Below, in pieces: positions 1 to 12,064 of a stretch of DNA of 64,000 bases. The DNA lies in assembly GCF_040712315.1 (NCBI RefSeq), contig NC_134013.1, forward strand, positions 35,065,001-35,129,000. Direction: 5' to 3'. Origin of the DNA: Castanea sativa. Lineage: Eukaryota; Streptophyta; Magnoliopsida; Fagales; Fagaceae. The notes beneath the pieces are model-generated. The model was given only the letters and a program-made list of their open reading frames with translations, had not been told where the DNA came from and made no database searches. Both the position numbers and the translations under genes were made by a program. Position 1 is the first letter of the stretch; each line of letters opens with the position of its first letter.

Positions 1-15
1 CAACCACTCCTTGGG

Positions 16-2180
16 ATGAAGAACTATCAGTCATGGTCCAGAGCAATGATTCTTGCTCTCACTGCGAAGAAGAAGATTGGTTTTGTTAATGGCAAAATCA
101 CAAAACCAAATTTGGATTCGCCTTTATATGAAGATTGGGAGAGCTGTAATACCATGGTTCTTTCTTGGGTGATCAAATCCATGCATGTGAATGTGTTCAA
201 TAGCATCATGTATTGTGAAACAGCTAAGGAGATGTGGATCAAATTGCAGAATGTCTTTGCACAAGGCAATGGTCCCAAAATTTACAACATGCAGAGAGAG
301 ATTTCTCATATCACTCAAAATCAGATGACAGTGACAAAGTACTACACCAAATTCAAGAGGTTATGGGATCAATTACTCAACTATGAACCACTTCCACAAT
401 GTTCTTGTGGTGCTATGAAGTTGTTGAATGCTTCACACAACAAGGCCTATGACATGAGGTTTCTAATGGGACTTGAGAATTTTAAGACTCTACGTAGTCA
501 AATTCTCACATATGATCATTTTCCTTCAATGAGTAAAGTGTATGCTCTAGTTCTTCAAGAAGAATCGCACAAAACCATTGGTCATGGAGGTTCCAGTGCA
601 AGTCAGAATGATGTAGTAGCAATGTATGCCAATTCAAAGAGAAATTCTGGAAACACTACTTGGAATAAAGGGAATGGAAAGAAGGCCCTTTTGCACACAC
701 TGCAACATCCCTAGACATACAATTGAGAAATGTTATAAGCTGCATGGTTATCCATCAGGATACAAGCCTAAAGGAAAAAGGAATGCTATTGCAAATAAGG
801 TTCTTCTAATCTGAGCAGTGGAGCAGACAATTCCTCATCTAGAAGCAATTTGTGCCCTATATCCAAGGCACAATGTGAGCAGCTATTGGCATACCTTACT
901 ACAGGTCCTGGAGTTGGAGATGCACATCATGCAGCTATTGTGAGGGCTTCTAGTGTGGCTAGTGTGGATTGCAATCCTAGTGGTGCTCTTGAAGTGAATA
1001 TCTCACGGCCACAAAACAATCTTGCCTCTTGTTCCAATGTCATGTCAAGTATTACTTCTCACATACCTTACACTCCAAACTTATCACATTCTATATTCTC
1101 TGCCAAAATTGTCAATAAGAATGTGTTAAGTAAATCATATTGGGTCATTGATACAGGAGCTACAAACCATATGGTATATTCTATTTCCTGTTTCTTTTCA
1201 ATTACTGCCACTCTCAATACACATATTAATCTACCTAATGGTGAAGTCGCTCTTGTCACACACATATCCACTGTTAGGATTTCAAATACTCTTTTGCTTC
1301 AAAATGTTCTATGCGTGCCTTCATTCATTTTCAACCTTATTTCTGTCAGTCAATTGGCAAAGTCCATCCTTTGTTGTCTCATATACTTTGGCAATTTATG
1401 CTTTATCCAAGACCTTGCTCATTGGAGCACGATTGGTTTGGGTAAGGAGATCAATGGTCTTTACTTGCTGCAAAAGGGAGAATCAACTTCAACCTCAAAT
1501 TGTTTGTCTGCTTCTATTTTAGATTATGCTAATAAGATTGTTTCAGCTTTTGTTAATAAGATGCAGCCTTACATTTGACATGCTAGGTTAAGGCATTTGT
1601 CTGATGCAAAATTAGCTTTGCTGAATAAGAACAATGTATCTTTTGTCAATTCTAATGAAACATTTCATTGTGATATTTGTCCTCTTGCAAAACAGAAAAG
1701 ATTTCCTTTTAATCCTAGTTCCCATATCTCCAATGAATGTTTTGATTTGATTCATTGTGACTTGTGGGGACCCTTTTCTGTTTCTACCATTGATGGATGC
1801 AAGTTTTTCTTAACTATTGTAGATGATTGTTCAAAATGTACCTGGGTATATTTGTTAAAGCATAAGTCCCAGACACAATTCTACTTAGAACAGTTTTGTA
1901 CAATGGTTGAAACTCAATTTGCAAGGAAAGTTAAATGAATTAGGATAGATAATAGTACTGAGTTTATAATGAAAGGTTTCTTTGAACAAAAGGGCATTTT
2001 ACATCAATTAAGTTGTGTTGAAACTCCACAACAAAATGCTGTTGTGGAAAGAAAATACCAACACATCCTAAATGTTGCAAGGGCACTTAAGTTTCAATCC
2101 AATTTACCCTTGCATCTTTGGGGTCATTGTGTCCTTACTACTGTTTACTTGATAAACAAAATTCCTAGTTCAGTTTTGAC
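16..2180 (+). pseudogene. Ty1/Copia retrotransposon polyprotein remnant (gag, protease, integrase)
   Basis: The domain order is that of a plant Copia polyprotein. A UBN2-type gag domain (16-700) is followed by a CX2CX4HX4C zinc knuckle (about 686-730, in another frame, so there is a frameshift near 680). Next come the protease with an active-site DTGA (1147-1160), the GAG-pre-integrase domain, and an integrase core with the first Asp in DLWGPF (about 1758), the second Asp in IRIDN (about 1943) and the Glu in VVERK (about 2041). From 850 to about 2180 the frame is continuous except for TGA stops at 1576-1578 (at an expected Trp) and 1936-1938. The reverse transcriptase, RNase H and 3' LTR are missing because a LINE in the opposite direction joins at about 2180. 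The 5' part lies outside the window. It is a dead copy. Confidence 0.9.
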
Positions 2181-2600
2181 ACACTCCATCATTAGATTAA
2201 AATATCTCATGCAAAAACTCATTTTTCTCATCAAGTTCTCCAAGAAGTCCCACTCCACACGATCATAAGTCATGCTCATGTCTAGCTTGATTGCCATAAA
2301 ACCATTGGTACCTACCTTGTGATTTTTCATACAATGAAGAGTTTCAAAAGCAATCATAATGTTATTAGTAACGAGTCAGTCTTTTGCAAAAGCTGATTGG
2401 TGTTCAAAGATGAGAGATGGCAAAAATTTCTTTAATCTGTTTGCTAAGACTTTAGAGAAAACCTTGTATAGAATGTTGCACAAACTAATGGGGCGAAATT
2501 GATGAACATATTCAAGGCTTTTAGGGATAAGGGTTATAAAGTTCTGATTCACAGGGTATAGTAATCTACCTGAATTAAGCGAAGATAGGATTGAAAGAAT
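2180..2600 (-). mobile_element. L1-type LINE reverse transcriptase fragment
   Basis: Read on the minus strand, this encodes the core of a plant LINE reverse transcriptase: an LIPK block, a FRPISL block and a KVLANRLK block, then [16 protein letters not shown] and a MECVK block. There is one in-frame stop just after the QSAFAKD block. The fragment abuts the Copia integrase at about 2180, where the Copia frame ends. Neither end of the LINE is present, so it was either truncated or cut out by later rearrangement. Confidence 0.85.
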
Positions 2601-3618
2601 TACATCCTAGTCCACCACTTTCCAAAAGTATTGGTAACGAATGATACTTGTGGCGACTGCGAGACAATTTATAGAGAAGAGAAGAGGTGTTAGAGTTGGT
2701 TTCTATTGCCTCTTCTCAAGCACTACAAATTCACTGATCTTGACAACACTCCACCACATCTTATCATATGGAAGGAGAAGTGTTAAAGTGAAGGCATCTA
2801 GACCATGCACAAATTGGGTGGATTTCATATGTAGCCTACAAGATTGATTTCGAACACCAACCCTTGATGCATGAATGGATATGGTTGTTCATTGGTAAAA
2901 CTAGAGTGATTTGTGGGCAATTTTATCCCCAAGCTGTTGGAGTATGTTTCCCATTGACTGGCACCAATCAAGACCACCTAAGGTTGATTTTTTGACCTAT
3001 GGCGAAGTAGATTTTTGGCGATGATTCGAGGTGGTTCATCGGAGAGAAAGAAAATCATATTTGCAGATTTGAAATATCAGATCATATCCCAAATCGATCT
3101 CAAATCAAATTTGAATCATAACCTAAATTATCAACACATCTTCGAAGTCTAAAAAATTTAAGCGAATTTATTTGAAAGTTTATAAAAAATAACCTTCATG
3201 TATATAGGTTTATTTGTCAATGAGAAGTGCATGAATATAGAGATCAAGAGGCCACTAAGGTACTAATCCATTAAAAGATCCCCTATGATAAAGAAGCACG
3301 AGGGATATCCATCCATGTTCAGCAACAACACCACCACCCTGCGAGCTACTATAAAGATTAAATTTGAATTTTCTAAAAAGATTATAGTTAAACAAGAAAA
3401 TTTATAAATGTTATTTCTAAAATTTTGTGTATTTTATAAATTCTTCATCCAAACAAATGGAAGTTAAAGATTTTTTTTTTGTCAAAAAAGAATATTATTA
3501 TTACTAAACTATCACTTAAATCCAAGTAAATGACTGAATTTGCAACAAATGGTAGTTAAAGGATTGAAAATTTAAATAAAAACAAAAATAATAATAATAA
3601 TAAAGTGAGATTACTAGC
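2601..3618. other. Unassigned intergenic sequence
   Basis: No reading frame of recognisable family was found. The sequence becomes strongly AT-rich after about 3050. The first 250 bases may be degraded LINE, since they adjoin the fragment ending near 2600, but no motif supports this. Confidence 0.4.
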
Positions 3619-3627
3619 TAAAAACTC

Positions 3628-3931
3628 GGCCAAAATTGGAAATGAACATTAATTTCCAAACAATATAATTAGTAAGCACTGTTACAAAACTATATTTGTT
3701 TACTAACATCTCGAGTTTAAAAGAATCGATGTTGGGCCTAAAAATCAAGTCTTTGAGAGTCGATGTTTATGGTTTGATCCCGTCTAATGTGGCATTTTTT
3801 TCACGTGGCGTCCACTTAGAAATCGAGTCTCTAAAACTCCTTTTATAAGTCTAATATATCCAGCTGTACTTTTTTCCTATTTCACTTTCTCACGCACACA
3901 TAGTTTCACTGTCACACACATAAACTCAAAC

Positions 3932-3969
<38 letters not shown>

Positions 3970-4940
3970 AATGGGCGAATCTAGCTTTCGAAGATGAAGA
4001 TCACCGGCGAGTCGCAACTGCCGAAGACATTCGTGGCGACATATCTATTTGATAATGCTCTCTCCTCTTCTCTCACGCTCTGTCTCATCCCTCTCTGGCT
4101 CTAATTTCTTCTCCATGGGCTCCGATTTAGAAATCCTCTCCATGGCACTCCAGATTAAGATTTCCTCTCCATAAATTTTTTCAACCTCACGCTTGCCTTG
4201 TCATCTCAAACAATGCTTGATCTTCCACAAACCCCACGGTGGTGGGGTGGGTTTGATGTGGGTTTTGATCGGCAGTAAACGGTGGGTTGGTTGGGAGTGG
4301 TGGTTGAGTGGTTGAGAGTTTTTTTGTTGATGTGGGTTGGCGATGGGTTTGTGGACTTTTGTTCGGGTTTTTTAGTGAACTTTTGTGGGTTTTCTGCCAT
4401 GAGTTTGCCGCCGATGGGTGTGTTTGCCGTAGGCCTGGGATTTGCTTGCCTTGGGTTTGGGTTTTTCTTGCCATGGGTCTGGTGCTCGCTAGTGCTGAGT
4501 TTTGCTCAGAGTCATGGTTTTGGTGGTTCTTCCTGGTGGTGGCGTGGGTTTTTTTTGGGTGACAAAGATTTGGTGATTTTTTATTTTTTATTTGGGTTTG
4601 AAAGCTAGGGTTTGGGTATGGTTATCTATGGGTATTTTTTTTTATTTGGATTTTGTCCGAAAATTGGTCTAATATAGTGTTTTTGTTAGAGTATGAGGGA
4701 TTATAATTTTTTTTTTTGGCTTATAAATCGAGTCTTAGAGACTCGATTTCTAGGTAGACGCCGCGTGAAAGAAATGTCCCATCAGATGAGATTAGACCAT
4801 GAAGATCAACCCTCAAAAACTCGATTTTTAGGCCTAAAATCGAGTCTTTTAGACTCGAGATGTTAGTAAAAAATATAATTTTGTAACAGTGCCTACTAAT
4901 TATATTGTTTGGAAATTAATATTATTTTCCAATTTTGTCC
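3628..4940. mobile_element. Non-autonomous Mutator-like element (MULE) with 9-bp target duplication
   Basis: The two ends are long terminal inverted repeats. The outer blocks GGCCAAAATTGG and (reverse complement) GGACAAAATTGG are followed by about 200 bases of matching sequence, including CCAAACAATATAATTAGTA and a block ending AACATCTCGAGT. The flanks are TAAAACTC-type direct repeats: 9 bp at 3619-3627 and 4941-4949, differing at one base, as expected for Mutator. The inside has a CT microsatellite (3937-3968) and a GC-richer stretch (4180-4610) with overlapping open frames on both strands but no recognised domain and no transposase. The right end lies 91 bp before the dioxygenase start codon. 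Confidence 0.88.
3937..3968. repeat. (CT)n microsatellite
   Basis: An uninterrupted run of about 16 CT units lies inside the Mutator-like element, just before its GC-rich interior. Confidence 0.95.
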
Positions 4941-5031
4941 TAGAAACTCTTCCAAAGTCAGAGGGGTTATTTTGTAATTTTGTCCATCAATACAATAATA
5001 ACAGCAGATTAGTGGAGCAAAGAAAGCATCA

Positions 5032-8000
5032 ATGATGGAGGTTGGTGACACCAAGTGCATGTGTATCCCTATGATTGATATGCAGAAATTGGAAGATAAC
5101 AATGATGGAGAGCAGCAGCAACAGCAGTATAAGAAATTGAGAGAAGCATCAGAGGAATGGGGTTGTTTCAGGATCATGAACCACAAAATCTCTTTGACTC
5201 TGATGTCAGAGATGAAGAAAGTGGTGAGAGAACTGCTTGACCTTCCCATAGATATCAAAAAACGTAACACTGAAGTGATACCCAACAGCGGCTATGTTGC
5301 TCCCACCGAGTTCAGTCGTTTTTTTGAGGGCTTGGGCATCTACGATTTTGGCTCTCCTCACTCTGTCGATGTCTTTTGTTCTCAATTGGATATCCCTCCA
5401 CACCAAAGGTTTTTTTTTCTTTGCTCAGCTTTCTTAGATTTCAGTTTTTTCCCCCTTTATTTATTTACTTTCTCTTAATAATTATCAATACTGCTTTTTG
5501 ATTAACAATAGTTGTTAATACTGCTGTAGCAAAACAGAGGAGAATGCGTTATTTATTTAGTGGGAATAAGTTATTTAGTTAAAATTGAAATTTTTTTTAT
5601 TATAGAAGTATAGAAATAAAATTAAAAAAATAAGTTGAAAATGTCGATGATTCATAAATAGTATAAAAAAGTGTAATAAAATTTATAAATAGTAGCAAAA
5701 ATAATCTGAAAGTAAAAATAAGTTGAAAAATTAATATTATCCCAAAAGCAGACTTTACTCTCTCTTAATAGGGATAGGGAGTAATAGTTAATACTGCTGG
5801 GATAAATTAAAAAATTGATTTTTATGTTTTTACACCGTATTTTAATTTAGTTTATAATTTTTTAATTGTATCAATTTAATTACTAACATTTTTAGTGCTG
5901 CGTCAATGATGCCCTTTTCATTATCTTTTAGATAAAAAAAGAAAAAAAAAAGACAGTTCAAATAGTGATATTAAAATATTTATATTTATGCCAACTAATA
6001 AATGAGAAATTGGGTTATTTCACATTCCGATTAAAGAACCTGTTAGGGTCTTCATCACTTGCACAGACTACAGACCACTAGCAAGAACACCAGCATCAAC
6101 GAACTAAAACTCCTAGACTCTCCCATCTCTCACTCTCTAAAACCAAATGGGGTTCTTGATAAGATTGGAGAAATGGGACTGAAATGTACTAGGAAGAGAA
6201 CCCTTCAACAAAGAAATAAAGGGCCTGTTTCGATTGAGGAGAGAGGGTGGGAAGGAGAGTGGAAATGAATAGAGTAGAGTTTGCTGAAAATAAGTTAATT
6301 TTGAGTCAATTCTACTTTATTCTACTTTACTTGCCTCTCTCCTATTCAATCCAAACGGACCACAAATCTTTCTTTGTTTCTGTAAAGCTCCCACTTTCGC
6401 TCTCTCTAATCTTTGTTTTCTTTTCCATTTTCTTTTGAAACATTTTTATCTCTTTCAATGTCGGTGGCAAGGCAAGAAAGAACCGAAGGATTTCAGAAGT
6501 GTTAGATCTTCTTCTTGATGGGTGTTTTCATTTATGTCCACTTTCTTTTGTATATAGCAGTGAAAACTAATCAATGGTCTGTGACCACATTACGAGAGCC
6601 TGTGCAGATTGTTGTCTGTGTTTTGTTTGCTAGATTGAAAATATAGTTATAATTTTTTCGTTGGCCAATTCTACAGTGGGTTCATAGTAAAAAACCCAAA
6701 ACATGGATGGGCATAAAACACCTTAAATTTCTTTATTGTTTGAGTTTTTATTTTAATTTTAATTTTTTTCTTAATCTTCGTGGCAACATTTGTGGCATCC
6801 TGCTTGGCATAAATATTAATATTTAAATATCATTGCTTGACACATAAGTTTTTTTTGTCATTCAAGAGATAACAGCATAGACGAGATTTATATAAGACTG
6901 AAAATATTAGAGACTAAATTGATATAATTGAAAGATTTAGAACTAAATTAAAATATGATATAAAATATAAAGACTAACTTTGTAATTTACCCATTTTGCT
7001 ACAACAAAATAAATGAGAAAGCTTTAAATTGTGTTGTAGTTCTACTTCCTTTTTGTTTTTTGTTTTTGCCACTAAAATACAGAATTGTAGCGTACAAATT
7101 TGTCAAAAGCGACGCGGATCATGCATGCGACCCTCGAAGGCACAAAACGCAAACAATTTGCTTGCCCACTCTGTTCCCAATGAAATCTACACATCCAAGA
7201 CTTTAGAAGTAAAACAAAAAAACAAAAAAAGAGAATTGTGGGCTGAAGTTTCACGTTTTTTAGTTTTTATTGTTGTTGTTGTTGTTGTTGTTTGAAGGAA
7301 GTTTGGGTTGAAGTTATACGTTGGGGACGGGTGGGGAACATTATTTATTTATTTTTGAGACGTACGAACTTGAATTTTGTTTAGACACATTTAATAGGAA
7401 GTCTCACATATTTTGAGAGAGTAGTCTCATAATATGCCTTTTTGTTTGGGAGGCCATTTGTGCTAAATAATAATTAAAAAAAACGTAATTATAGTAAGGG
7501 ACAGAGTTAGGACTTGGAGTTAGGGGGTGGCTTTACATCTTGCTGTGTACAGCGGCTCTGGCCTTTGACTTTATTGCTTTACTACTAAGAATTTTTGTTT
7601 AAAACTTTTTAAAGGGCCAAATTGTTTGTTTTGGTAAAATAAATTGATTGAGATTAATTTTTTTTAGCTTTATTATTGGTAGGTTTTTTTGTTGGGCTAA
7701 CTTTTTTGGGCTTGTATATTTTGTTTTAGATTTAATCTATTAATTTTTTATGGCCTTTAAAAGATGGAAATTTTAAAACTGCAAAATTTTTACAAATTGC
7801 TAATATTGTGAGTGGTTATTGGCAAGTAAAAAGTGATGCAAGTGTGTAAACCAATAAGAATTTACTACCTCAATAGTTTGTAAAATTGTTGTAAAAAAGT
7901 TTGTGGTTATAATATTATTCTTAAAGGAATTGATGGCATTGTTAATGGAGGTAAAGTCTAATTTTATAAAACAAAATTGCTAAAATTAATACCTATTAAT

Positions 8001-10575
8001 ATAATAATATTTTTTTTTTTTTAAATTAGGAGGGGCCATAGTCCATTTGTAGCTCCATCCATGATTATAGTAATGTTTGAAAGTTGGGGAAAAAATTGTT
8101 ACACACTCTAGTGCTCACACATTTATACATGTGAAAAAGCAATTGAAGTCACAATTTCCATGTTAAAAATCTTGACTTCAAGTTACGAGCTCAATTGTGT
8201 GCGTGTGTGTGTGTGTGTTTTTTTTTTTTTTAATTTTTTTTTATGTGTGTAAATGTGTGCGCAACAAAATATGTGTAATAAACACTACTCTTTTGAGAAA
8301 TAGTCCGTTTTGAATATCATCCTTACGAGAGATGAGTGTTTTTAGCATCCAAGAGATGAGTTACATGTTTTCAATAGAACTCATCTCTTCTATGCTTTAA
8401 AAAATTCAATATCCCTAAATACTTTTAAAATAGTCTTAATTATCAAAATAATTTTAAAAATAATATCATTAAGTAAAAATAGCCTTGTTTTTTTAATGTA
8501 AAATATTAATATTAATTACTGTCATAGCTGTAAAATATTCAAATTTCAATTTTTGGATTTCAATCCATGATTTGGCGATTAAAGAGGATTTAAATGTGTA
8601 GTTTTAGTCACGTGACTTTTTTAATGAACCAAGTAACTTGTTTAAATAATATACTTTTTTTTTTAAAATTTTTTGATACAAGATAGAATTCTACTTTAGT
8701 CTAATCTAAGTGTATATGTGTGTGAAGCTCCCTTCTAGAGACTTGAATCCTGGCCATTGCCACCCACACCCCATAAGCACTTATACTTATAGAGTGACCA
8801 TTGCACCAAGGGTGTGTGGTGGTTAAATAATATATCATAATAGTTCAATAAATTGTATGAGTTGGAAAAGATAACTCTAAATTAGTTCTCAAAAAAAAAA
8901 AAATTATGGGTTGGATATTATGTAACTTCCTATTAACATTAAATTTTATGTATATGTTTATAGTAAGTCTGAAGATGACATAATCCAATAGGAAAGCTGG
9001 AAATCTTATTTTAATTTTTAATTATTGTGTGGTGTAATATTGATAAAATTTATTATTTATGAATTAAACTTGATGTAATTTTTTAAATAAATAAAAGAAA
9101 ACAATATCTTTGTTTTGGCAATCTAATATTATCTGAGGGACAAGTAATGATTGATGTACTACAAATTTTTCTATATAAATCTTATAAATTAATTAGTCAC
9201 CATTTACAAAAAAGTAATTCAAATATTAATTTATTATGTTATTGAAATGGCATAATCATACACGTTAATTGGTAAGCTTCAAATTTGTAATGCAATAGTG
9301 AGGAGAAGAAGGCATACCCTTTACTCTTACGAGAGAGAAATCATTGAAGAAGGCAACACCTTATTCTATAATTTTAGGGAATGATGCAATCTTTCATAAA
9401 CATTTGGCAAGGTGATTGTAGATTTGAATTTTAGAGCAATGGGTGATGTAATGGATATTATTGTTGATGTGACGCCAATTACATAATTAATTTGTAATTT
9501 TTTTGGGTGGTAAAATTGATTTTAATTTTAAATCTTCCTAGAGCAACTACCCCCATGTTCTAGTGCATATTTTTTATGCATATGTTTGAACTCGTTTTCC
9601 TTTTTAAAACTATTTTCATATAGTTTTCTTCTTTATTAAATATCATTTAGAAACAAAGAGAGAAACAGCTAGAGTTTAATCACATTAATTGATTCCAATT
9701 GAGCTGCTCTTATTGCCAGAGAGATAATACTGATGTATACTCAAGCAATACATGATCTGGCCATTGATTTAGGGCGAATGTTGGCCAAAAGTGTGGGGTT
9801 GGCGAGCGACTTGTTCAAGGGATGGTCTTGTCATCTTAGAATTAACAAATACAACTTCACCCCTCAAACTGTAGGATCCACTGCTCTAAGAATGCACACA
9901 GATTCTGGATTTCTAACCATACTTCAAGATGATGACAATGTTAGCGGTCTTGAATTCGTGGACAAGTCTGGTGCCTTTGTATCCATTGATCCCTGGCCAG
10001 GCACCCTCCTTGTCAATCTTGGGGACATTGCTAAGGTAGGCAAAGGATGCCATGTATGTCTTTCATTTATTTGTCGGAATTATTGTGCTCTAACTCATGA
10101 TGTGGTGACTAAAAAAATGTTTAATTTTAGTCATATGACTTTTTTACTAAGTCATATGATTATTATTTTTTAAATAATATACAAAAATAGTTTTATAATT
10201 TACCATGTAATGAATTGAAACAAATAGCTCCAAGCATGTTTAGAGTGAAACTTTGTCCTTCCATTTATCGGCACTCAGATTAATTATGAGTTAAAATTTG
10301 TTATAATGTTTGTTGATATGTTGAAGGTATGGAGCAATGGAAGGTTTTGTAATGTGAAGCATCGAGTACAGTGCAAGGAAGCAAGTATACGAGTGTCAAT
10401 TGCTTCATTTTTCTTGGGACCCAAGGAAGCAGAAGTTGAAGCCCCACCTGAACTTGTGGATTCTGAACACCCACGCCAGTTTGTCCCTTTTACCTATGAA
10501 GATTATAGAAAACTTAGACTTTCCATCAATTTGCATGCTGGTGAAGCCCTCCAATTTGTACGCTCCCATTCATGA
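5032..10575 (+). CDS. DAO: 2-oxoglutarate/Fe(II)-dependent dioxygenase, DAO type (probable auxin oxidation)
   Basis: I reconstruct three exons with GT-AG junctions: 5032-5408, 9720-10035 and 10327-10575, giving 942 nt and 313 residues, near the family's usual length of about 300. The N-terminal DIOX_N domain is in exon 1 (IPMIDMQKL, EEWGCFRIMNH). The 2OG-FeII_Oxy domain shows the iron ligands H185 and D187 (in MHTDSGF) and distal H243 (in VKHRV), plus R253 and S255 of the RxS motif that holds 2-oxoglutarate. No signal peptide is seen, so it should be cytosolic. The N-terminus (KLREAS, RELLDLPIDIKKRNTEVI) and the SGYVAPT block resemble DAO proteins, which oxidise indole-3-acetic acid to 2-oxindole-3-acetic acid. 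The DAO assignment is from remembered family features. Oddities: NHKIS where NHGIP is usual, a 4.3-kb intron 1 full of transposons, and a Mutator-like element at the promoter. Confidence 0.88.
5565..5745. repeat. MITE-like fragment (shared with 61590-61765)
   Basis: This stretch in dioxygenase intron 1 shares blocks with 61590-61765, notably the order AAAAAGTG/ACAGTG, then AATAGTAGCAAAAATAA. The shared blocks suggest a dispersed short element. Neither copy has ends clear enough to classify. Confidence 0.45.
5799..6992. mobile_element. Foldback element with long inverted ends
   Basis: The outer arms (about 5799-5900 and 6886-6992) are inverted copies of the sequence found in two smaller elements at 14040-14266 and 15618-15854, ending in GGTAAATTA-type sequence (degenerate on the left here). 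A second, inner pair of 28-bp arms (5967-5994 and 6804-6831) is almost perfectly inverted. The element lies in dioxygenase intron 1 and contains another small inverted-repeat element at 6221-6362. Superfamily is unknown. Confidence 0.6.
6221..6362. mobile_element. Small TIR element (copy of the 15998-16120 family)
   Basis: The ends are inverted: GGGCCTGTTTCGATTGA on the left and, in reverse complement, GGTCCGTTTGGATTGA on the right. The inside is a near-palindrome of GAGTAGAGT and ACTCTACT-type blocks. The better copy at 15998-16120 has a TTA duplication. Confidence 0.65.
7266..7294. repeat. (GTT)n microsatellite
   Basis: About nine GTT units in dioxygenase intron 1. Confidence 0.85.
7498..8063. 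mobile_element. hAT-like non-autonomous element
   Basis: The 10-bp direct repeat ATTATAGTAA flanks the element (7488-7497 and 8064-8073). The ends are loosely inverted: GGGACAGAGTTAGGA on the left, and CATGGATGGAGCTAC in reverse complement on the right. They resemble the GGCGGAGC-type ends of plant hAT elements. The inside is AT-rich without coding capacity. Within a 10-bp match, the true 8-bp hAT duplication cannot be placed exactly. Confidence 0.6.
8654..8822 (-). mobile_element. tRNA-type SINE
   Basis: On the minus strand the element starts near CACCCTTGGTGCAATGGTCA, has a B-box-like GATTCAAGTCTC, and ends in an A-rich tail. A 12-bp duplication TTAAATAATATA flanks it at 8642-8653 and 8823-8834. 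It is the same family as the copy at 61331-61488. RNA polymerase III transcription is inferred from the box and the family resemblance. Confidence 0.8.
8835..9719. other. AT-rich remainder of dioxygenase intron 1
   Basis: No repeat with clear ends and no coding sequence was recognised. A T-rich stretch before TTGCCAG at 9713-9719 serves as the splice acceptor. Confidence 0.5.
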
Positions 10576-10844
10576 TCTACTGGCATGCCATGTATATCCA
10601 CAACCTTTATACGTATCCTCCTCACCCAATTGTGACGATCTATAAGTCTAGATACAAAACAAATTTCACAATTTTTTTTTTCATAATTGTTAATTGTGAT
10701 TGGTGTGTAATAAAAGTTATGTTAATAGTGTTTCCATTCTATACAAAAATGATCTTGCCCTAAATGGTATTGTAGTATTGTTGAATTAAGATTTGCGGGT
10801 TATTTAAACTAAAAATTTAAAATATAGGCTTGATCTTAGGTTAA

Positions 10845-11598
10845 GAGCATCCACATCAGTTCTTTCATTTTACACATCCACTTTTACACTAAAAATCCAC
10901 TTTTTCTATTTTACACATCCAATTTTACAAAACACCCACATCAGTTCATCTATCCTACCACATTTTTTAATTAAATAATCAAGTCTCTTCAATTTTTTTA
11001 TTATTTTCCTAACTAACTGGATATAATTAGTGCTCTCTCTCTCTCTCCCTACTCATTTCTGACTTTTGCTCTCTCTCTCCATACCCATCTCTCCAACTCT
11101 CCCTCTCCCTCTCCCTCTGCCTCTCGATCGCCTCTCCCTCTCCGATCACGAGCTCCGATCGCCTCTCCCTCTCCGATCACGAGCTCCGATCGCGATCCGC
11201 GAGCTCCGATCCTCAATCCGCTCCGATCCGCGGCAAGACCCACGAGCTCCGACCAGTCAAGCACCGATCTGTGATTGTGTATGTCTGTGGTTTTTTTTTT
11301 TTTTTTGTGCAAAGTGGTTCTCTGTGTATATTCTATGTGGAGAAAAAGATGAGAGAATTGAGTTGGTTGAGCACGGATCAGAGAGAGAAAAAAAGGAGCG
11401 AAGGAGAAATGATAAAATATTATATAAACAAGCTACAGTAGCCGTGTGTATTTACACGGTTACTGTAGCTCGTGGATGGTTTTGAATGATTTTACACAGT
11501 TTTAGCTCCATTGATGTAGGAGATTTTTTACTCAAAATATGTAAAATTGAGAAATTTTTGCATTATACATGACTATCCACCAACTGATGTGAATGCTC
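10845..11598. mobile_element. PIF/Harbinger-like non-autonomous element
   Basis: The ends are inverted: GAGCATCCACATCAG on the left, and on the right CTGATGTGAATGCTC. They are flanked by a perfect TAA duplication (10842-10844, 11599-11601), the usual PIF/Harbinger target. The interior is GC-rich with a tandemly repeated block built on CTCTCCGATCACGAGCTCC (about 11112-11195) and a GCTACAGTAGCC / GGTTACTGTAGC hairpin. No transposase is encoded. It begins 270 bp after the dioxygenase stop codon. Confidence 0.88.
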
Positions 11599-11601
11599 TA
11601 A

Positions 11602-12064
11602 GGTTTGAGGTCAACAGGAAAAGTTGGCATGCTCCTGCCATGTTTGGTTCCGTTGAAAGCTGAGTGCATTCTATTTTCATTCCTATTTTTTGTGGCACTC
11701 TTCACGAGTTCTCTCTTTTCTTTTTTTTTTTTCTTTTTTTTGTTTAATCTCCCAAGTTATGTGGTCACGCGACTTTATTGTATATAATTACGTAATAAAT
11801 TTTAGCTGATATAATAAAAAATAGATAAGATACCATAAAACTAGGCACGTAACTTCATCATATTTAGTTGATATAAATAATATAAAAAAGATACAATCCT
11901 TCTCAAAAAAAAAAAAAAAAGATACAGTAATTTAAAAAAAGAAAAACGTTTCAACTTAATCACATATCCATTTTTTATGGTAAATCTTAATCATATATCC
12001 ATAAATCGTAAAATTCGTTTATTATTATGTACTAATGTTGTCATTGATTTGTCGTAAAATATTA
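11602..12064. other. AT-rich intergenic stretch
   Basis: Nothing beyond poly-T and poly-A runs was recognised between the Harbinger-like element and the LTR-like block. Confidence 0.5.

Noticed and set aside
4187..4608. Overlapping open frames on both strands (95 and 108 codons)
   Set aside because: They lie in the low-complexity GC-richer interior of the Mutator-like element, have biased composition (Pro/Thr/Gln on one strand, Gly/Phe/Trp on the other) and no domain.
11049..11485. Long frames of 87 and 139 codons
   Set aside because: They are produced by tandem CTCTCC/GATC repeats inside a Harbinger-like element. The peptide is repetitive and matches no family.
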